Numbered from the stretch's first letter, positions 49,975 to 59,526 are shown. The stretch: 64,000 bases of DNA from Thermoprotei archaeon (GCA_003661775.1 QMWT01000001.1:5353-69352), one strand, 5' to 3'. The notes: generated from the letters alone by a model not told the origin. Numbers and translations are program-made.

Positions 49975-50384
49975 AGATGCTGGGCCTAGATCACATAGCT
50001 ATAGCTGTGAAGAATTTAGATGAAGCTATAGATACCTTCAAAAAGCTGTTGGGTGTAGACCCTGAGAAGGTCGAGGAAGTTACGGAGGAGAAAGTTAGGA
50101 TAGCAGTCTTCGACCTAGGGAATGTGACCGTAGAGCTTCTACAGGGAATAAGTCCTGATAGCGCGGTGACACGCTTTGTAGAGAAGCGCGGTGAGGGTCT
50201 TCATCATATAGCTATCCGCGTTGAGGGTATCAACGAGGCGTGTAAGGAGCTGGACTCTAAAGGATTCAAGCTGGTATATCCTGAACCTCGTGTTGTTGCT
50301 AATGGCGAGCGCAAGATAGAGTTCATACATCCAAAATCTGTTCACGGAGTGTTAGTCGAACTAGTAGAGAGATTAACGAGATGA
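49971..50384 (+). CDS. mce: Methylmalonyl-CoA epimerase
   Basis: The 137-residue protein of the glyoxalase/VOC fold has GLDHIAIAVKNLDEAI, GEGLHHIAIRV and FIHPKSVHGVLVEL, giving the two histidines and glutamates of the metal site. It converts the methylmalonyl-CoA epimers, linking carboxylation to the mutase. It is coupled to both flanking mutase genes. Confidence 0.95.
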   Translation: MKMLGLDHIAIAVKNLDEAIDTFKKLLGVDPEKVEEVTEEKVRIAVFDLGNVTVELLQGISPDSAVTRFVEKRGEGLHHIAIRVEGINEACKELDSKGFKLVYPEPRVVANGERKIEFIHPKSVHGVLVELVERLTR

Positions 50385-50390
50385 GGGTTC

Positions 50391-52103
50391 ATGACCATGT
50401 GGGACCCCAGCTATATTGAGAAGTTGAAGCAGAAGCTAGCTGAATGGGAGAAAGAGGTAGTGGAGCCTATACTCAAAAAACTCCCTGAACGCAAACGCGA
50501 GTTCTTAACAGAGCAGGGATTCTCATTAAAGAGACTCTACACGCCCCTTGATCTAGCTGAAAGGAACTGGGACTACCTAGAGAAACTGAGCTTTCCCGGA
50601 GAGTATCCCTTTACCCGGGGCGTTTACCCAACGATGTACCGTGGAAGACCGTGGACTATACGGCAGTACTCAGGGTTCGGATCGGCTGATGACACCAATA
50701 AACGATACCACTACCTTCTCAAAATAGGGCAGACTGGGCTCTCAATGGCATTCGATCTTCCGACGCAACTGGGGCTAGATCCTGACCATCCACTAGCTTA
50801 TTACGAGGTTGGCAAGGTAGGAGTTTCAATGCCTTGTGTAAAAGAGATGGAGATAGTGTTTGAGGGTATTCCTATGGACAAGATCACCACCTCCATGACT
50901 ATAAACGCTACAGCGATGGAGATACTCTCGATGTACATAGTCGTAGCTGAAAGCAAAGGGATACCACGACACGTTCTCGGGGGTACGGTACAGAACGATA
51001 TTTTGAAGGAATTCATTGCCCGCAACAACTACATCTACCCGCCGAATCCATCAGTGCGTTACGCAACAGACTTAATAATATGGGCCGCGAAAGAGATGCC
51101 TAAATGGAATAGCATCTCGATCTCGGGTTACCACTTTGAAGAAGCGGGCGCCACACCTGCTCAAGAAATAGCTTTTACGCTAGCCGATGGTATAGAATAT
51201 GTTCGCTGGGTCCTAGAAAGAGGCAAGTCACAGGGGTGGCCCGAAAATGTGGATCAGTTCGCACCTAGACTGAGCTTCTTCTTCTCTGCGAGAACCAATC
51301 TGTTTGAGCAAGTGGCTAAGTTCAGAGCTGCTAGGCGTATGTGGGCAAAGATCATGAAGGAGCGGTTCGGCGCTAAGAAGCCACGCTCAATGATGCTCCG
51401 TTTCCATACCCAGACAGCGGGCGTTACTTTAACAGCGCAGCAACCTCTAGTAAACCTGATAAGAACCACCATACAAGCTCTCGCAGCAGTTCTCGGAGGT
51501 ACGCAGTCGTTGCATGTCAATTCATACGATGAAGCGCTTTCACTACCGACAGAAGAAGCAGTAAAGTTATCAATAAGAGTCCAACAAGTAATCCTTTACG
51601 AGAGCGGAGTTGTCGATACTGTTGACCCGTTGGGAGGGTCGTACTACGTGGAGTGGCTAACCGATATGCTCGAGGAAGAGGCATGGAAGATAATTGACCA
51701 GATCGAACATGTGGGCGGTATGCTGAAGGCTATAGAGGCAGGGTGGCCGCAGGCTGAAATAGCGAGATCTGCTTACGAATATCAGCTCAAAGTCGAGAAA
51801 GGGGAGATACCTATAATAGGTGTCAACATCTTCGTCGAGGAGGAGGAGCCGCGGATACAGATGCTTAAGGTAGATCCCAAAGTCCGTGAGAGAGTAATAA
51901 GCAGACTCAAGAAGTTCAGGGAAGAACGCGATAGGGAGGCGTTAAAGAGAGCACTGGACGAAGTTAGGAGAGCTGCCGAGAAGGAGGATGTGAACCTAAT
52001 GCCCTACATACTCAACGCCATTAAGTCCAGGGCTACTCTTGGAGAAGTCAGCAGCGTACTTAGGGAGGTATGGGGTGAATGGAGAGCTCCCGAAGTAATC
52101 TAG
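50391..52103 (+). CDS. Methylmalonyl-CoA mutase, large subunit
   Basis: The 570-residue protein is the catalytic barrel: YPFTRGVYPTMYRGRPWTIRQYSGFGSA, SMTINATAMEILSMY, FHTQTAGVTLTAQQPLVN and the GGTQSLHVNSYDEAL region, ending soon after VNIF. It lacks the B12 domain, which is the separate small subunit two genes upstream, as is usual in archaea. It may serve propionate or amino-acid oxidation, or the reverse direction of a carbon-fixation cycle. Confidence 0.96.
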   Translation: MTMWDPSYIEKLKQKLAEWEKEVVEPILKKLPERKREFLTEQGFSLKRLYTPLDLAERNWDYLEKLSFPGEYPFTRGVYPTMYRGRPWTIRQYSGFGSADDTNKRYHYLLKIGQTGLSMAFDLPTQLGLDPDHPLAYYEVGKVGVSMPCVKEMEIVFEGIPMDKITTSMTINATAMEILSMYIVVAESKGIPRHVLGGTVQNDILKEFIARNNYIYPPNPSVRYATDLIIWAAKEMPKWNSISISGYHFEEAGATPAQEIAFTLADGIEYVRWVLERGKSQGWPENVDQFAPRLSFFFSARTNLFEQVAKFRAARRMWAKIMKERFGAKKPRSMMLRFHTQTAGVTLTAQQPLVNLIRTTIQALAAVLGGTQSLHVNSYDEALSLPTEEAVKLSIRVQQVILYESGVVDTVDPLGGSYYVEWLTDMLEEEAWKIIDQIEHVGGMLKAIEAGWPQAEIARSAYEYQLKVEKGEIPIIGVNIFVEEEEPRIQMLKVDPKVRERVISRLKKFREERDREALKRALDEVRRAAEKEDVNLMPYILNAIKSRATLGEVSSVLREVWGEWRAPEVI

Positions 52104-52200
52104 TTCGGTCATAATCAAAATAGCCTACATCATTTACCCAAGGCAGAATAGTAAATTAAGCCTCTTACTATCTAGATCCTTAGCTAACGGAGTTGAAACC

Positions 52201-53619
52201 ATGAGCAGCGATATCGACAAGGATCTTGATAGGCTCATAGAAGAGATCGTGGAGAAGAGGGAGCCCTCTCTAACCACTAGACAATTAGGAAGAAGCGTAG
52301 GGGCACCGCCCAGAAAACTACAGGACATCACACGCGTTTCCACAGGCATACCCGAGCTTGATAAGGCATTAGAGGGAGGAGTGCCCAAGGGTAGCTGGGT
52401 TGCTATAACGGGAGAACCTGGTACAGGAAAATCCATTATGTGCATGCACTTCGCATATGCGGGGCTTAAAGTTGGAGATCCAGTCATATACATCACGACC
52501 GAAGCCGAATTCCGGGATGTTGTCAGACAAGCTAAGCAGTTCGGGATGGATTTTGAAGAGTATCCAATATACAATTTGGGCGGAAAAGAACCTGATGAAA
52601 CTCCAAGGATAGTAGTCATCGATATATTCGGCTTGCTGAAAATGGCTAGACAGTTAAGTCTTGATAATTCTGAAAGTGATGTAGCAAGGAGAAGGAGATA
52701 CGCTGCACTTGAGATACCAACTTTAGTAGCTGCCATTCACGAAGCATACCAAGTATTGGGGGTAGTCGACGAAGGAAGAAAATCGCCCCGAACCCATGTA
52801 AGGCTTGTGGTAGATTCAATGAGTGCTTTTTGGGCTGACAAACCTGCTATGGCTAGGAGGTATAGCTATGAGCTCAAAATAGCAACACACCGAGAAAATG
52901 TAACCGCATACCTAGTAAGTCAATACGCAATGACCACAAAGAGCTTGGATAGCACTACACCAGTACCGATAGTGTGCAAAGAGCGGATTGTGTTCACTGA
53001 GATAGGGGAGCTCTACAATAAGCTTGGGGAGCTCATGAAACTCTGCGGGCGTAACGGCGTACTTATGACGTACTCTGTCGATATCTCTAATGGAAGAGTA
53101 GTGCTGGGAAGGATACGTGGCGTCATAAGGCATTCTGCACCTAAGATTCTGTACCGTGTAGTCACAGTTGATGACAGAGAAGTTATAGTAACCTCTGATC
53201 ACAGCATCTACTCTGTTAGGAAGGGCAGGCTCATTCCGGTGACCGCAGACACACTGAGAAGAGGTTCAAAGCTTCTAGCGTTCGACCGCGATAGCGGATC
53301 TAGCAGAGTTAAGGAGGTGGAAGTAGCTTATGTAGAGCCCGTCGAACCTACTACAGAGTACGTCTACGATATATCTGTCGAGTTTCACGAAAACTTTCTT
53401 GCAGGCAAAGGCATGCTGCTGGCCCATAACAGCACCTTTGGGTTTGGTTTAGAACACATAGCCGATGGTGTTTTCCATTTGTGGATGGAGGACGTTGAAA
53501 AAGCTAAAGAGGTAAGAAGATACTTCATCATAAAGAAGATGCGTATGACTAACCATACCCGGAAGGCGTTTCGTTTAGAGATCGTTGACGGTAGAGGCAT
53601 TGTTCTCGAAGAGTTGTGA
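52201..53619 (+). CDS. KaiC-like RecA-superfamily ATPase interrupted by an intein
   Basis: The 472-residue precursor encodes a 309-residue KaiC-like ATPase: VSTGIPELDKALEGGVPKG, Walker A GEPGTGKS (71-78), Walker B LVVDS (D205), and VSQYAMTTK joined to STFGFGLEHIADGVF. The last two halves are split by a 163-residue intein (248-410). Single-domain KaiC-like proteins of crenarchaea (aRadC-type) act as RecA paralogues in DNA repair or signalling. The protein should work only after splicing. Confidence 0.88.
   Translation: MSSDIDKDLDRLIEEIVEKREPSLTTRQLGRSVGAPPRKLQDITRVSTGIPELDKALEGGVPKGSWVAITGEPGTGKSIMCMHFAYAGLKVGDPVIYITTEAEFRDVVRQAKQFGMDFEEYPIYNLGGKEPDETPRIVVIDIFGLLKMARQLSLDNSESDVARRRRYAALEIPTLVAAIHEAYQVLGVVDEGRKSPRTHVRLVVDSMSAFWADKPAMARRYSYELKIATHRENVTAYLVSQYAMTTKSLDSTTPVPIVCKERIVFTEIGELYNKLGELMKLCGRNGVLMTYSVDISNGRVVLGRIRGVIRHSAPKILYRVVTVDDREVIVTSDHSIYSVRKGRLIPVTADTLRRGSKLLAFDRDSGSSRVKEVEVAYVEPVEPTTEYVYDISVEFHENFLAGKGMLLAHNSTFGFGLEHIADGVFHLWMEDVEKAKEVRRYFIIKKMRMTNHTRKAFRLEIVDGRGIVLEEL
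52942..53430 (+). other. Mini-intein coding segment
   Basis: Residues 248-410 of the precursor. The first residue is Ser (block A SLDSTTPVPIV), block B VIVTSDHSIYS supplies T331 and H334, block F is YVYDISVEFHENFLAG, and the end is LLAHN with penultimate His409, Asn410 and Ser411 as the +1 residue. There is no LAGLIDADG endonuclease; the region between blocks B and F is only about 50 residues. Removing it restores a continuous ATPase sequence. Confidence 0.92.
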
Positions 53620-53624
53620 ACGCT

Positions 53625-54488
53625 TCAGGGTCTCGTAACGTATGTCGGCGCGTCTGAAAGATTAGTTTCTTGACACGCTTTTAGCAGAAGTTCGTGTATC
53701 TCTTTGATCCTCGAGGCCACTACCGGGATTTTGTAAACTAGCCTGGTTATAGGAACAACGCCTAGATCCCTCCCTCTAAGATCCGTCATGAGGCACCCGC
53801 ATGCACGTGAGAAACTATAGGCTGCAGCTATATCTACATTCCTGAGCTTAGAACATGCATCTACAAACCCTAAAGCTCTGCCTATAGCAGCGAGGTGCGT
53901 AAGCTCCATAGCTGCACTGCCCAAGCTCCTAACTCGGGTTCTTTTGCCATAGAGCTCCCAGAATTTCTCAAGAACCCGAAGCGCCCGAGGATGTTCAAAA
54001 TATCCCACAATCACTTCTTCCGGTGCCAATGGTTTAGCGCTAGAACCGTTAACAAGACAACCTTCTTCATTGGAGTACGAGTAAGTGGTATCGGTGTGTA
54101 CGGAGCGTACAACAGACGCCACTATATCTTTCATAGTGGCGTCTCGTTTGTAGTATGCTACAGCTATCGATACTGCGCACCACGGAATATCCGCGGTGAA
54201 GTTAAAGCTTCCATCTACAGGATCCACTATAGCTATGTAGTCTGGCTCGCTGCAGTAACTACGGCATCCCAATTCCTCGCTCACAACTAGTGTGCAGCCT
54301 ATTCTATCTAGGATCTTTGAGAGTATGATCTTTTCAGCCTCTACGTCAAAGGCGCGTGCCTTATCTCCACCTGCATCACTCTCCATCACGATCTGTTTCT
54401 TCTCAACAAGTTCCGTCCTTAATCTACGGCTTACCTCCTCAGCTATGTCCTCCAATATTTCTCTAAGCACTACAGGACTAAGCTTCAA
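53625..54488 (-). CDS. Inositol-monophosphatase-family phosphatase
   Basis: The 287-residue protein has the metal-binding motifs of the IMPase/archaeal FBPase family: VVSEELG, VDPVDGSFNF and, near the C-terminus, NVDIAAAYSFSRACG in place of WDxAAG. Substrates may be inositol-1-P, fructose-1,6-bisphosphate or PAP. Its start overlaps the small gene upstream by 11 bases. Confidence 0.88.
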   Translation of the reverse strand: MKLSPVVLREILEDIAEEVSRRLRTELVEKKQIVMESDAGGDKARAFDVEAEKIILSKILDRIGCTLVVSEELGCRSYCSEPDYIAIVDPVDGSFNFTADIPWCAVSIAVAYYKRDATMKDIVASVVRSVHTDTTYSYSNEEGCLVNGSSAKPLAPEEVIVGYFEHPRALRVLEKFWELYGKRTRVRSLGSAAMELTHLAAIGRALGFVDACSKLRNVDIAAAYSFSRACGCLMTDLRGRDLGVVPITRLVYKIPVVASRIKEIHELLLKACQETNLSDAPTYVTRP

Positions 54489-54810
54489 GACTGCTACCCC
54501 TTGCGTAGTTTATCATTTTGTTAATTTTTGTTAAGGTTTTCTCGACTAGTTCCTTCTCATCATCGGCGAAAGCATAGAGACCGTGAGGCACGTACATAAG
54601 ATTCTCACAGCTCCAGTAGCTAACAGGTACATGCTCTAGCAACACGATCTTTGTATAGAAGCCTTTGTAACTTCCTATATACGCTGCAACTACAAAAACC
54701 CTATCGTCTTTTTTGACCATGAAGATCTCGCATGCAGTTCCCTCACTCATCTTCTTAACTTCAAAACCATACGCCTTAGCTAACTCTCCGAACTGCTTGT
54801 ACAATTTCAT
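54478..54810 (-). CDS. Hypothetical 110-residue protein
   Basis: No family recognised. It is soluble, with GTACEIFMVKKDDRVFVVAAYIGSY suggesting a beta sheet and a helical C-terminus. It is translated just before the phosphatase, with overlap, so the two are probably expressed together. Confidence 0.6.
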   Translation of the reverse strand: MKLYKQFGELAKAYGFEVKKMSEGTACEIFMVKKDDRVFVVAAYIGSYKGFYTKIVLLEHVPVSYWSCENLMYVPHGLYAFADDEKELVEKTLTKINKMINYARGSSLEA

Positions 54811-54857
54811 CCCGAAACACTCTTCTCACAAACTCTTTTATATCGGGTTCTGTCCAC

Positions 54858-56579
54858 ATGTTGAGCGGAACAATGGTGGAAGCATACGAGGTTGTAGAGA
54901 AATACTATTCAAAACTAATATCCCTGCCCAGAACACCTGTGATAATATGCAGTATCATAAGCGTAACGCTACTGTTCTCCTTAACCTTCCGTAGATTTGA
55001 ATGGATATCGAGACCGGAAGTATTCCTAGAGACGTACTTAGCATATCTCGCTTCGGTAATGTTACTCGTACTGGTACTGAAGGGTGTTATGAGGAACAGA
55101 CACATAACGTTGAGAAGAATAGCAGGTGTGGTTTTGGTAGCATTACTCATCTATAGCCCAGTAGAAGTTATCGGGACTTACAAAGGTGTTCCCGGTTTAG
55201 GAATGGCCTCTTCAGCTGGATTCGTACTCTTTATCTTAACAGCGCTCAAAACCTTGTACTTAGCTATCCTCGCAACAGTAGTGGGCATAGGTTCAGCCTT
55301 GATAACTCTTAGCTTACTACTCTTTGCTACGAAAATTCATTCCTTCAACTATATCTACCACATAGCAGCAGGCTTATCATCATCTGCACTATTCTCGCTT
55401 CTTGTGCTGTACATAAAGCGTGTAGGCAAGAAGTACAGGCTTGACCCGCTGAATTTTGCGCGTGGATTCATAAATGTGTGGATTGGCGGGAGTGAAGAGT
55501 ATCTTGAAAGAGAGTTCGCCCGTATCTCTCGATATAAAGACCTGCATATCGATGTAATTAAGTTCTGCAGAATTGGGAAAAGACCTATAGTGTTAGTGAT
55601 ACCGACGGTGCATTTCGGCCCCTTTAGAAACATAGGAAGTTCGGCTCTTCCATACTTCATAGACCGCGAAGCATCCTCTAAGGGGATGCATTCAATGGTG
55701 CTTCACAGTGCGGGTTCGCATGAACATAACATGGTACATTCAAAAGATTCGCAAGAACTTGCTAAGTACATAATAGAGAAGGCTCTTGGCGTGGAATGCT
55801 ACGAAGAATTAGCAAATCCCTTTAGAGTACACGAAGACAAGTTTCAAGCGTTTGCAATACCTACCTCGCGCAGACTAATGATATTGATAACGAATCCTGA
55901 GGAAGGTTCAGACGACCTTCCTCCAAGCCTTATCGACATAGCAAAGAGATTAGAGAATTCATCTAACTACAGCACAATCACACTAGTTGACGCTCATAAC
56001 GTCAAGGGTGAGAGGCCCCGCAGAATAGAGATACTTGAGAAGTTAATCCTAAGGTCGTTATCCACAATTACGCCCGTATGTCGCAGCTCCCGTGTGGGCT
56101 TTGCAGAAGTTGAGGTTAAGGGACATGTAGTTGGTCTATGCTACAACAAGCTCAAGCTCCTCCTGATAGAGTGCGATGGCAGCGAGTATGCATTGGTTTA
56201 TGCCTATGGCAATAACGCTGAGCCTAAGGTTAGACGAGACGTTCTTAAGGAACTTCATTACGCTGGGATTAAGGATGGAGAGTTCATAACTCCTGATGAC
56301 CATACATGTGCTGCCTCAGCCATGGACAAACCTTACCATGTGATCCACTCATCAGAGGCAATAGTATCTGCTGTACGTGAGGCACTGAAGCTCGCTAGGC
56401 GGGATCTTGCTCCTTCTAGGGTAGGGTTCCGCAGGCTGAACGTGAAACTCGAGGTTATGGATGATAGTGTATGGAAGCTGATAGCTCTACTCGAAGCTGT
56501 CGGTTCCTCACTTATGAGATTGTTGCCACTAGTAGTAGTAACTTCAATATTGGTACCCTGCGTACTACCTCTCCTCTGA
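54858..56579 (+). CDS. DUF2070 membrane protein
   Basis: The 573-residue protein has about six membrane helices in the first 190 residues and one at the C-terminus. The soluble middle carries VIPTVHFGPFRNIGSSALPYFID and VLHSAGSHEHNMVHSKDSQEL, the DUF2070 signature, with many histidines that look like a metal site. A TATA box at 54835-54844 lies so close that the ATG at 54873 (MVEAYEVVEKYY) may be the real start. It lies directly upstream of the cdv operon on the same strand. Confidence 0.85.
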   Translation: MLSGTMVEAYEVVEKYYSKLISLPRTPVIICSIISVTLLFSLTFRRFEWISRPEVFLETYLAYLASVMLLVLVLKGVMRNRHITLRRIAGVVLVALLIYSPVEVIGTYKGVPGLGMASSAGFVLFILTALKTLYLAILATVVGIGSALITLSLLLFATKIHSFNYIYHIAAGLSSSALFSLLVLYIKRVGKKYRLDPLNFARGFINVWIGGSEEYLEREFARISRYKDLHIDVIKFCRIGKRPIVLVIPTVHFGPFRNIGSSALPYFIDREASSKGMHSMVLHSAGSHEHNMVHSKDSQELAKYIIEKALGVECYEELANPFRVHEDKFQAFAIPTSRRLMILITNPEEGSDDLPPSLIDIAKRLENSSNYSTITLVDAHNVKGERPRRIEILEKLILRSLSTITPVCRSSRVGFAEVEVKGHVVGLCYNKLKLLLIECDGSEYALVYAYGNNAEPKVRRDVLKELHYAGIKDGEFITPDDHTCAASAMDKPYHVIHSSEAIVSAVREALKLARRDLAPSRVGFRRLNVKLEVMDDSVWKLIALLEAVGSSLMRLLPLVVVTSILVPCVLPLL

Positions 56580-56628
56580 GGCACAACTACAATGGATACA
56601 AAGCGTGTTCCAGACTTGCGTCTCACAC

Positions 56629-56636
56629 CTTATAAG
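56629..56636 (+). promoter_or_regulatory. TATA box of the cdv operon
   Basis: CTTATAAG lies 46-39 bases before the ATG at 56675 and 37-30 before the GTG at 56666. Confidence 0.55.
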
Positions 56637-56674
56637 TAATGAATTAGCTTCAGTATTTCTAACGAGTGTTAACC

Positions 56675-57403
56675 ATGGAGTTTACGGTAGATGTAGTTGT
56701 TAAGTACCTAGGACAGCCACTTAGAGATATCTACGGGAGAAACATAGGTGTTGTTACAAGCATATACAGCGATGTAGATGGTGTTGTGAATTCTGTTGAA
56801 GTCATGACTAACGAGCTAATACACGAAACTATCCCTGCCAAGAGGTTTGACCTGACAAGCGATGGTCTTAGACTGCTACCCGAGTGGCTTGTTGAAGCTA
56901 AAGAAATCGAGAAGAGACTAGACACCGTTAGAAAGAGGCTTGCAGCTGTTGAGGAATTATACAGAAAGGGCCAGATCCCTAGCCACGCCTATGAGGAGGT
57001 GAAAGGGAGACTATCTGAAGAGATGGACAAACTTAGAAAAAGAGCACGCGAGGCAAAGGAAAAACTTCGTAAGAGAGCAAACGACCTTGAGAACATGATA
57101 ATCCATATAGAGAAGGCTATGACTCATCTGCTAGTTAGCTACACAGCTGGAGAGATCCCTGAAACCCCCTTCAGAGCAGCGATAGATAAGCTAAGGTTTT
57201 CCAAACAGTGTGCGCAGAACGAGAAAAAAGATGTTGAGAAACACATAGAGCTCATCGAGAAACTTGAGTTAGAGGCCGTCAAGAAGCTGGAGGTCTCAAT
57301 CGAGGAGGGTGAGAAGGAGTCCGCCAAGATGCCCGCAGTTCCAGAGAAGGCTCCTTCAGGATCATCCAGCGGTCCGGTGGTAGTTAAAGTGGTGAATGCC
57401 TAG
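56675..57403 (+). CDS. cdvA: Cell division protein CdvA
   Basis: The protein (about 242 residues) has an N-terminal PRC-barrel (VVKYLGQPLRDIYGRNIGVV), a long coiled coil (about residues 75-210), and a short C-terminal tail GPVVVKVVN, the peptide that binds the winged helix of CdvB. CdvA polymerises at midcell and recruits ESCRT-III. ATG 56675 is preferred; a GTG at 56666 is also possible. It is the first gene of cdvABC. Confidence 0.93.
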   Translation: MEFTVDVVVKYLGQPLRDIYGRNIGVVTSIYSDVDGVVNSVEVMTNELIHETIPAKRFDLTSDGLRLLPEWLVEAKEIEKRLDTVRKRLAAVEELYRKGQIPSHAYEEVKGRLSEEMDKLRKRAREAKEKLRKRANDLENMIIHIEKAMTHLLVSYTAGEIPETPFRAAIDKLRFSKQCAQNEKKDVEKHIELIEKLELEAVKKLEVSIEEGEKESAKMPAVPEKAPSGSSSGPVVVKVVNA

Positions 57404-57431
57404 AGAGTAACAATTTCTAAGGTGTTCAGTT

Positions 57432-58349
57432 GTGGCAACCCCAATACTTTTTGATGGTAATAAAGGGGGTCTACTCTCAAAGTTATTCAGTATCTTCGGA
57501 AGTAGTAAGAAGGCGGAACGCGGGCTAATAATGGTAATAGCTGCTCTCAAAGACTTCAAGGGCAAGCTTGAAGAGATGAGACGACGTCTGGAGGATAGGC
57601 ATAACGAACTACTAAGTGAAGCCATAAAGGCTTGGACCCAGGGGAATAGAGACAAAGCATCTATCTTCGCAAGCGAAGTCATAGAGGTGAGAAAGCTTAT
57701 AAAGAATATCAATGTTGCCGATCTAGCCATAGAGAAAGTGATTCAGAGATTGAGGACTATAGACATCGTGCGTGATACTATGAGCTTGATGACCGTGGCA
57801 GAGATACTCAAAGGACTTAGAGCCCGTCTATCAACGGTAATGCCCGACATGATCTCGGCGCTTGATACTGTGATAAGCAATGTCAACTCACTGGTATCTT
57901 CAACACGCGTACCTGAAACGGGTCTGAGCCCCTCTGCTGTAGTTGTTAAGAATGCAGAGGTCGAGGAGGTGTTAAAGGAGGTTGAGAAGCAAGCCGAGCA
58001 ACGGACATTAAAAGGACTAGGACCTATGCCTGAGGTCATCGTGAGGCTTGCACAAAGCGAACCTCGAAAACCGTACATGGACAGTGGTAGAAGCAGGGAG
58101 GTAGAGCCCTTACGTGTAACCACCGTGCCCCCGGTACCTGCTCAACCAGCATCGTTCCGGGCTTTCGGACATGGGTACGTATTCTCGCACAAGCAGATGA
58201 TGCTGGAAGATAAGGTTTATGAATATGTAATAACGCATGGTGGTTTCATAGATGTCGCAGATTGTGCGTTGCGGTTCGGAGTAAGAAAGGAAGATGTTAT
58301 TGAAGCACTTAAGTCGCTCGAACGTAAGGGTTTGATAAAACTTTCTTAA
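57432..58349 (+). CDS. cdvB: ESCRT-III protein CdvB
   Basis: The 305-residue protein is helical with an ESCRT-III core (residues about 30-165), a linker containing proline-rich RVTTVPPVPAQPA (MIM2-like, binds the MIT domain of CdvC) and a C-terminal winged helix (YEYVITHGGFIDVADCALRF, about 250-305) that binds CdvA. ESCRT-III filaments constrict the division neck. The start is a GTG at 57432 after AAGGTG. Confidence 0.94.
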   Translation: MATPILFDGNKGGLLSKLFSIFGSSKKAERGLIMVIAALKDFKGKLEEMRRRLEDRHNELLSEAIKAWTQGNRDKASIFASEVIEVRKLIKNINVADLAIEKVIQRLRTIDIVRDTMSLMTVAEILKGLRARLSTVMPDMISALDTVISNVNSLVSSTRVPETGLSPSAVVVKNAEVEEVLKEVEKQAEQRTLKGLGPMPEVIVRLAQSEPRKPYMDSGRSREVEPLRVTTVPPVPAQPASFRAFGHGYVFSHKQMMLEDKVYEYVITHGGFIDVADCALRFGVRKEDVIEALKSLERKGLIKLS

Positions 58350-58395
58350 TTCATCTCAAAAATATTTCCACATTTGTTTAGCGAGGTGGAGGTTA

Positions 58396-59526
58396 ATGTC
58401 TAGCCACAGCTATCTAGAAGCTCTTGCAAAGAGATACCTCAACGAAGCTCTTATCAATGAGAAAGCTGGCAACTACATCGACGCAGCAAAACTATACAGA
58501 AAAGCTGCTGAAGTTCTAAAACTTATTGTTGCTCATAGACCAGACGATCCTTTATCACCTACATACCGCGAACTTGCCGAGAGCTATGAAAAGAAGGCTC
58601 GTGAACTTGAGGAAAACTCAAAGGTGAAAGTCCCTTCAAGTTCCGTTGAGGACGAGGATAGTAAATTAATTGAAGATCTCATAGTAAAGGAGAAACCTGA
58701 TGTATGTTTCGAGGATATAATAGGTCTTGAGGAGGCCAAGCAGGCGATAATGGACTCGATCGTATATCCAACCAAAAGGCCAGACCTCTTTCCGTTAGGA
58801 TGGCCTCGCGGGATACTACTTTATGGGCCTCCCGGATGTGGAAAGACTTTGCTAGGCGCTGCCGTAGCTCACGAAGTGGATGGGGTGTTTATCTATGTCA
58901 GCGCAGCTAATATAATGTCCAAGTGGTTAGGGGAGGCAGAAAAGAAGGTTTCAGCAATGTTCAGATACGCAAGAAGTATCAGCAACGAACGGAAGAGACC
59001 AGTCATAGTGTTCATAGACGAGTGTGACGACATCCTGGGAGTATATGAGCAGGAAATAGGTGGTGAAGCTCGTGTCAGGAATCAGTTCCTAAAAGAGATG
59101 GATGGTCTGCTAGACAAAGGTAGGAGACACTTCGTTTACGTAATAGCAGCAACAAACAAACCATGGAAACTAGACATAGGTTTCCTAAGAAGGTTTCAGA
59201 GAAGAATATACGTTCCGCCTCCCAACAAAGAGGCTAGGAAAGCATTGTTTGAGCACTACACTAAAGGCTTGAAACTATCAGAGGATGTCGATTTTGGAAC
59301 ATTAGCAGAGAAAACCGAAGGTTACTCAGCTAGCGATATAAGAGATGTTGTCATGGAGGCACACCTCATAACCGTTCGAGAATTGTTCCAACGGGGGGAG
59401 ATTTATGGACAACCCAGACCGATAACAATGGGTGACTTTCTAGAAGTTATCAAGCGTAGGAAACCTAGTATATCTCCGCAACTCCTCAGACTCTACGAGG
59501 AGTGGCATTCAAGGTTTGGTACTTAA
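58396..59526 (+). CDS. cdvC: Vps4-type AAA ATPase CdvC
   Basis: An N-terminal MIT domain (residues 1-75) is followed by an AAA ATPase: Walker A GPPGCGKT (144-151), pore loop KWLGE (176-180), Walker B VFIDECDD (D208, E209), and FLRRFQRR with the arginine fingers. It disassembles ESCRT-III filaments. The start follows GAGGTGGAGG. It completes the cdvABC operon. Confidence 0.96.
   Translation: MSSHSYLEALAKRYLNEALINEKAGNYIDAAKLYRKAAEVLKLIVAHRPDDPLSPTYRELAESYEKKARELEENSKVKVPSSSVEDEDSKLIEDLIVKEKPDVCFEDIIGLEEAKQAIMDSIVYPTKRPDLFPLGWPRGILLYGPPGCGKTLLGAAVAHEVDGVFIYVSAANIMSKWLGEAEKKVSAMFRYARSISNERKRPVIVFIDECDDILGVYEQEIGGEARVRNQFLKEMDGLLDKGRRHFVYVIAATNKPWKLDIGFLRRFQRRIYVPPPNKEARKALFEHYTKGLKLSEDVDFGTLAEKTEGYSASDIRDVVMEAHLITVRELFQRGEIYGQPRPITMGDFLEVIKRRKPSISPQLLRLYEEWHSRFGT

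Noticed and set aside
52978..53430. Intein starting at Cys259 (CKERIVF)
   Set aside because: That would leave SLDSTTPVPIV in the extein, breaking the conserved TTK-STFGFG join; Ser248 gives a clean extein.
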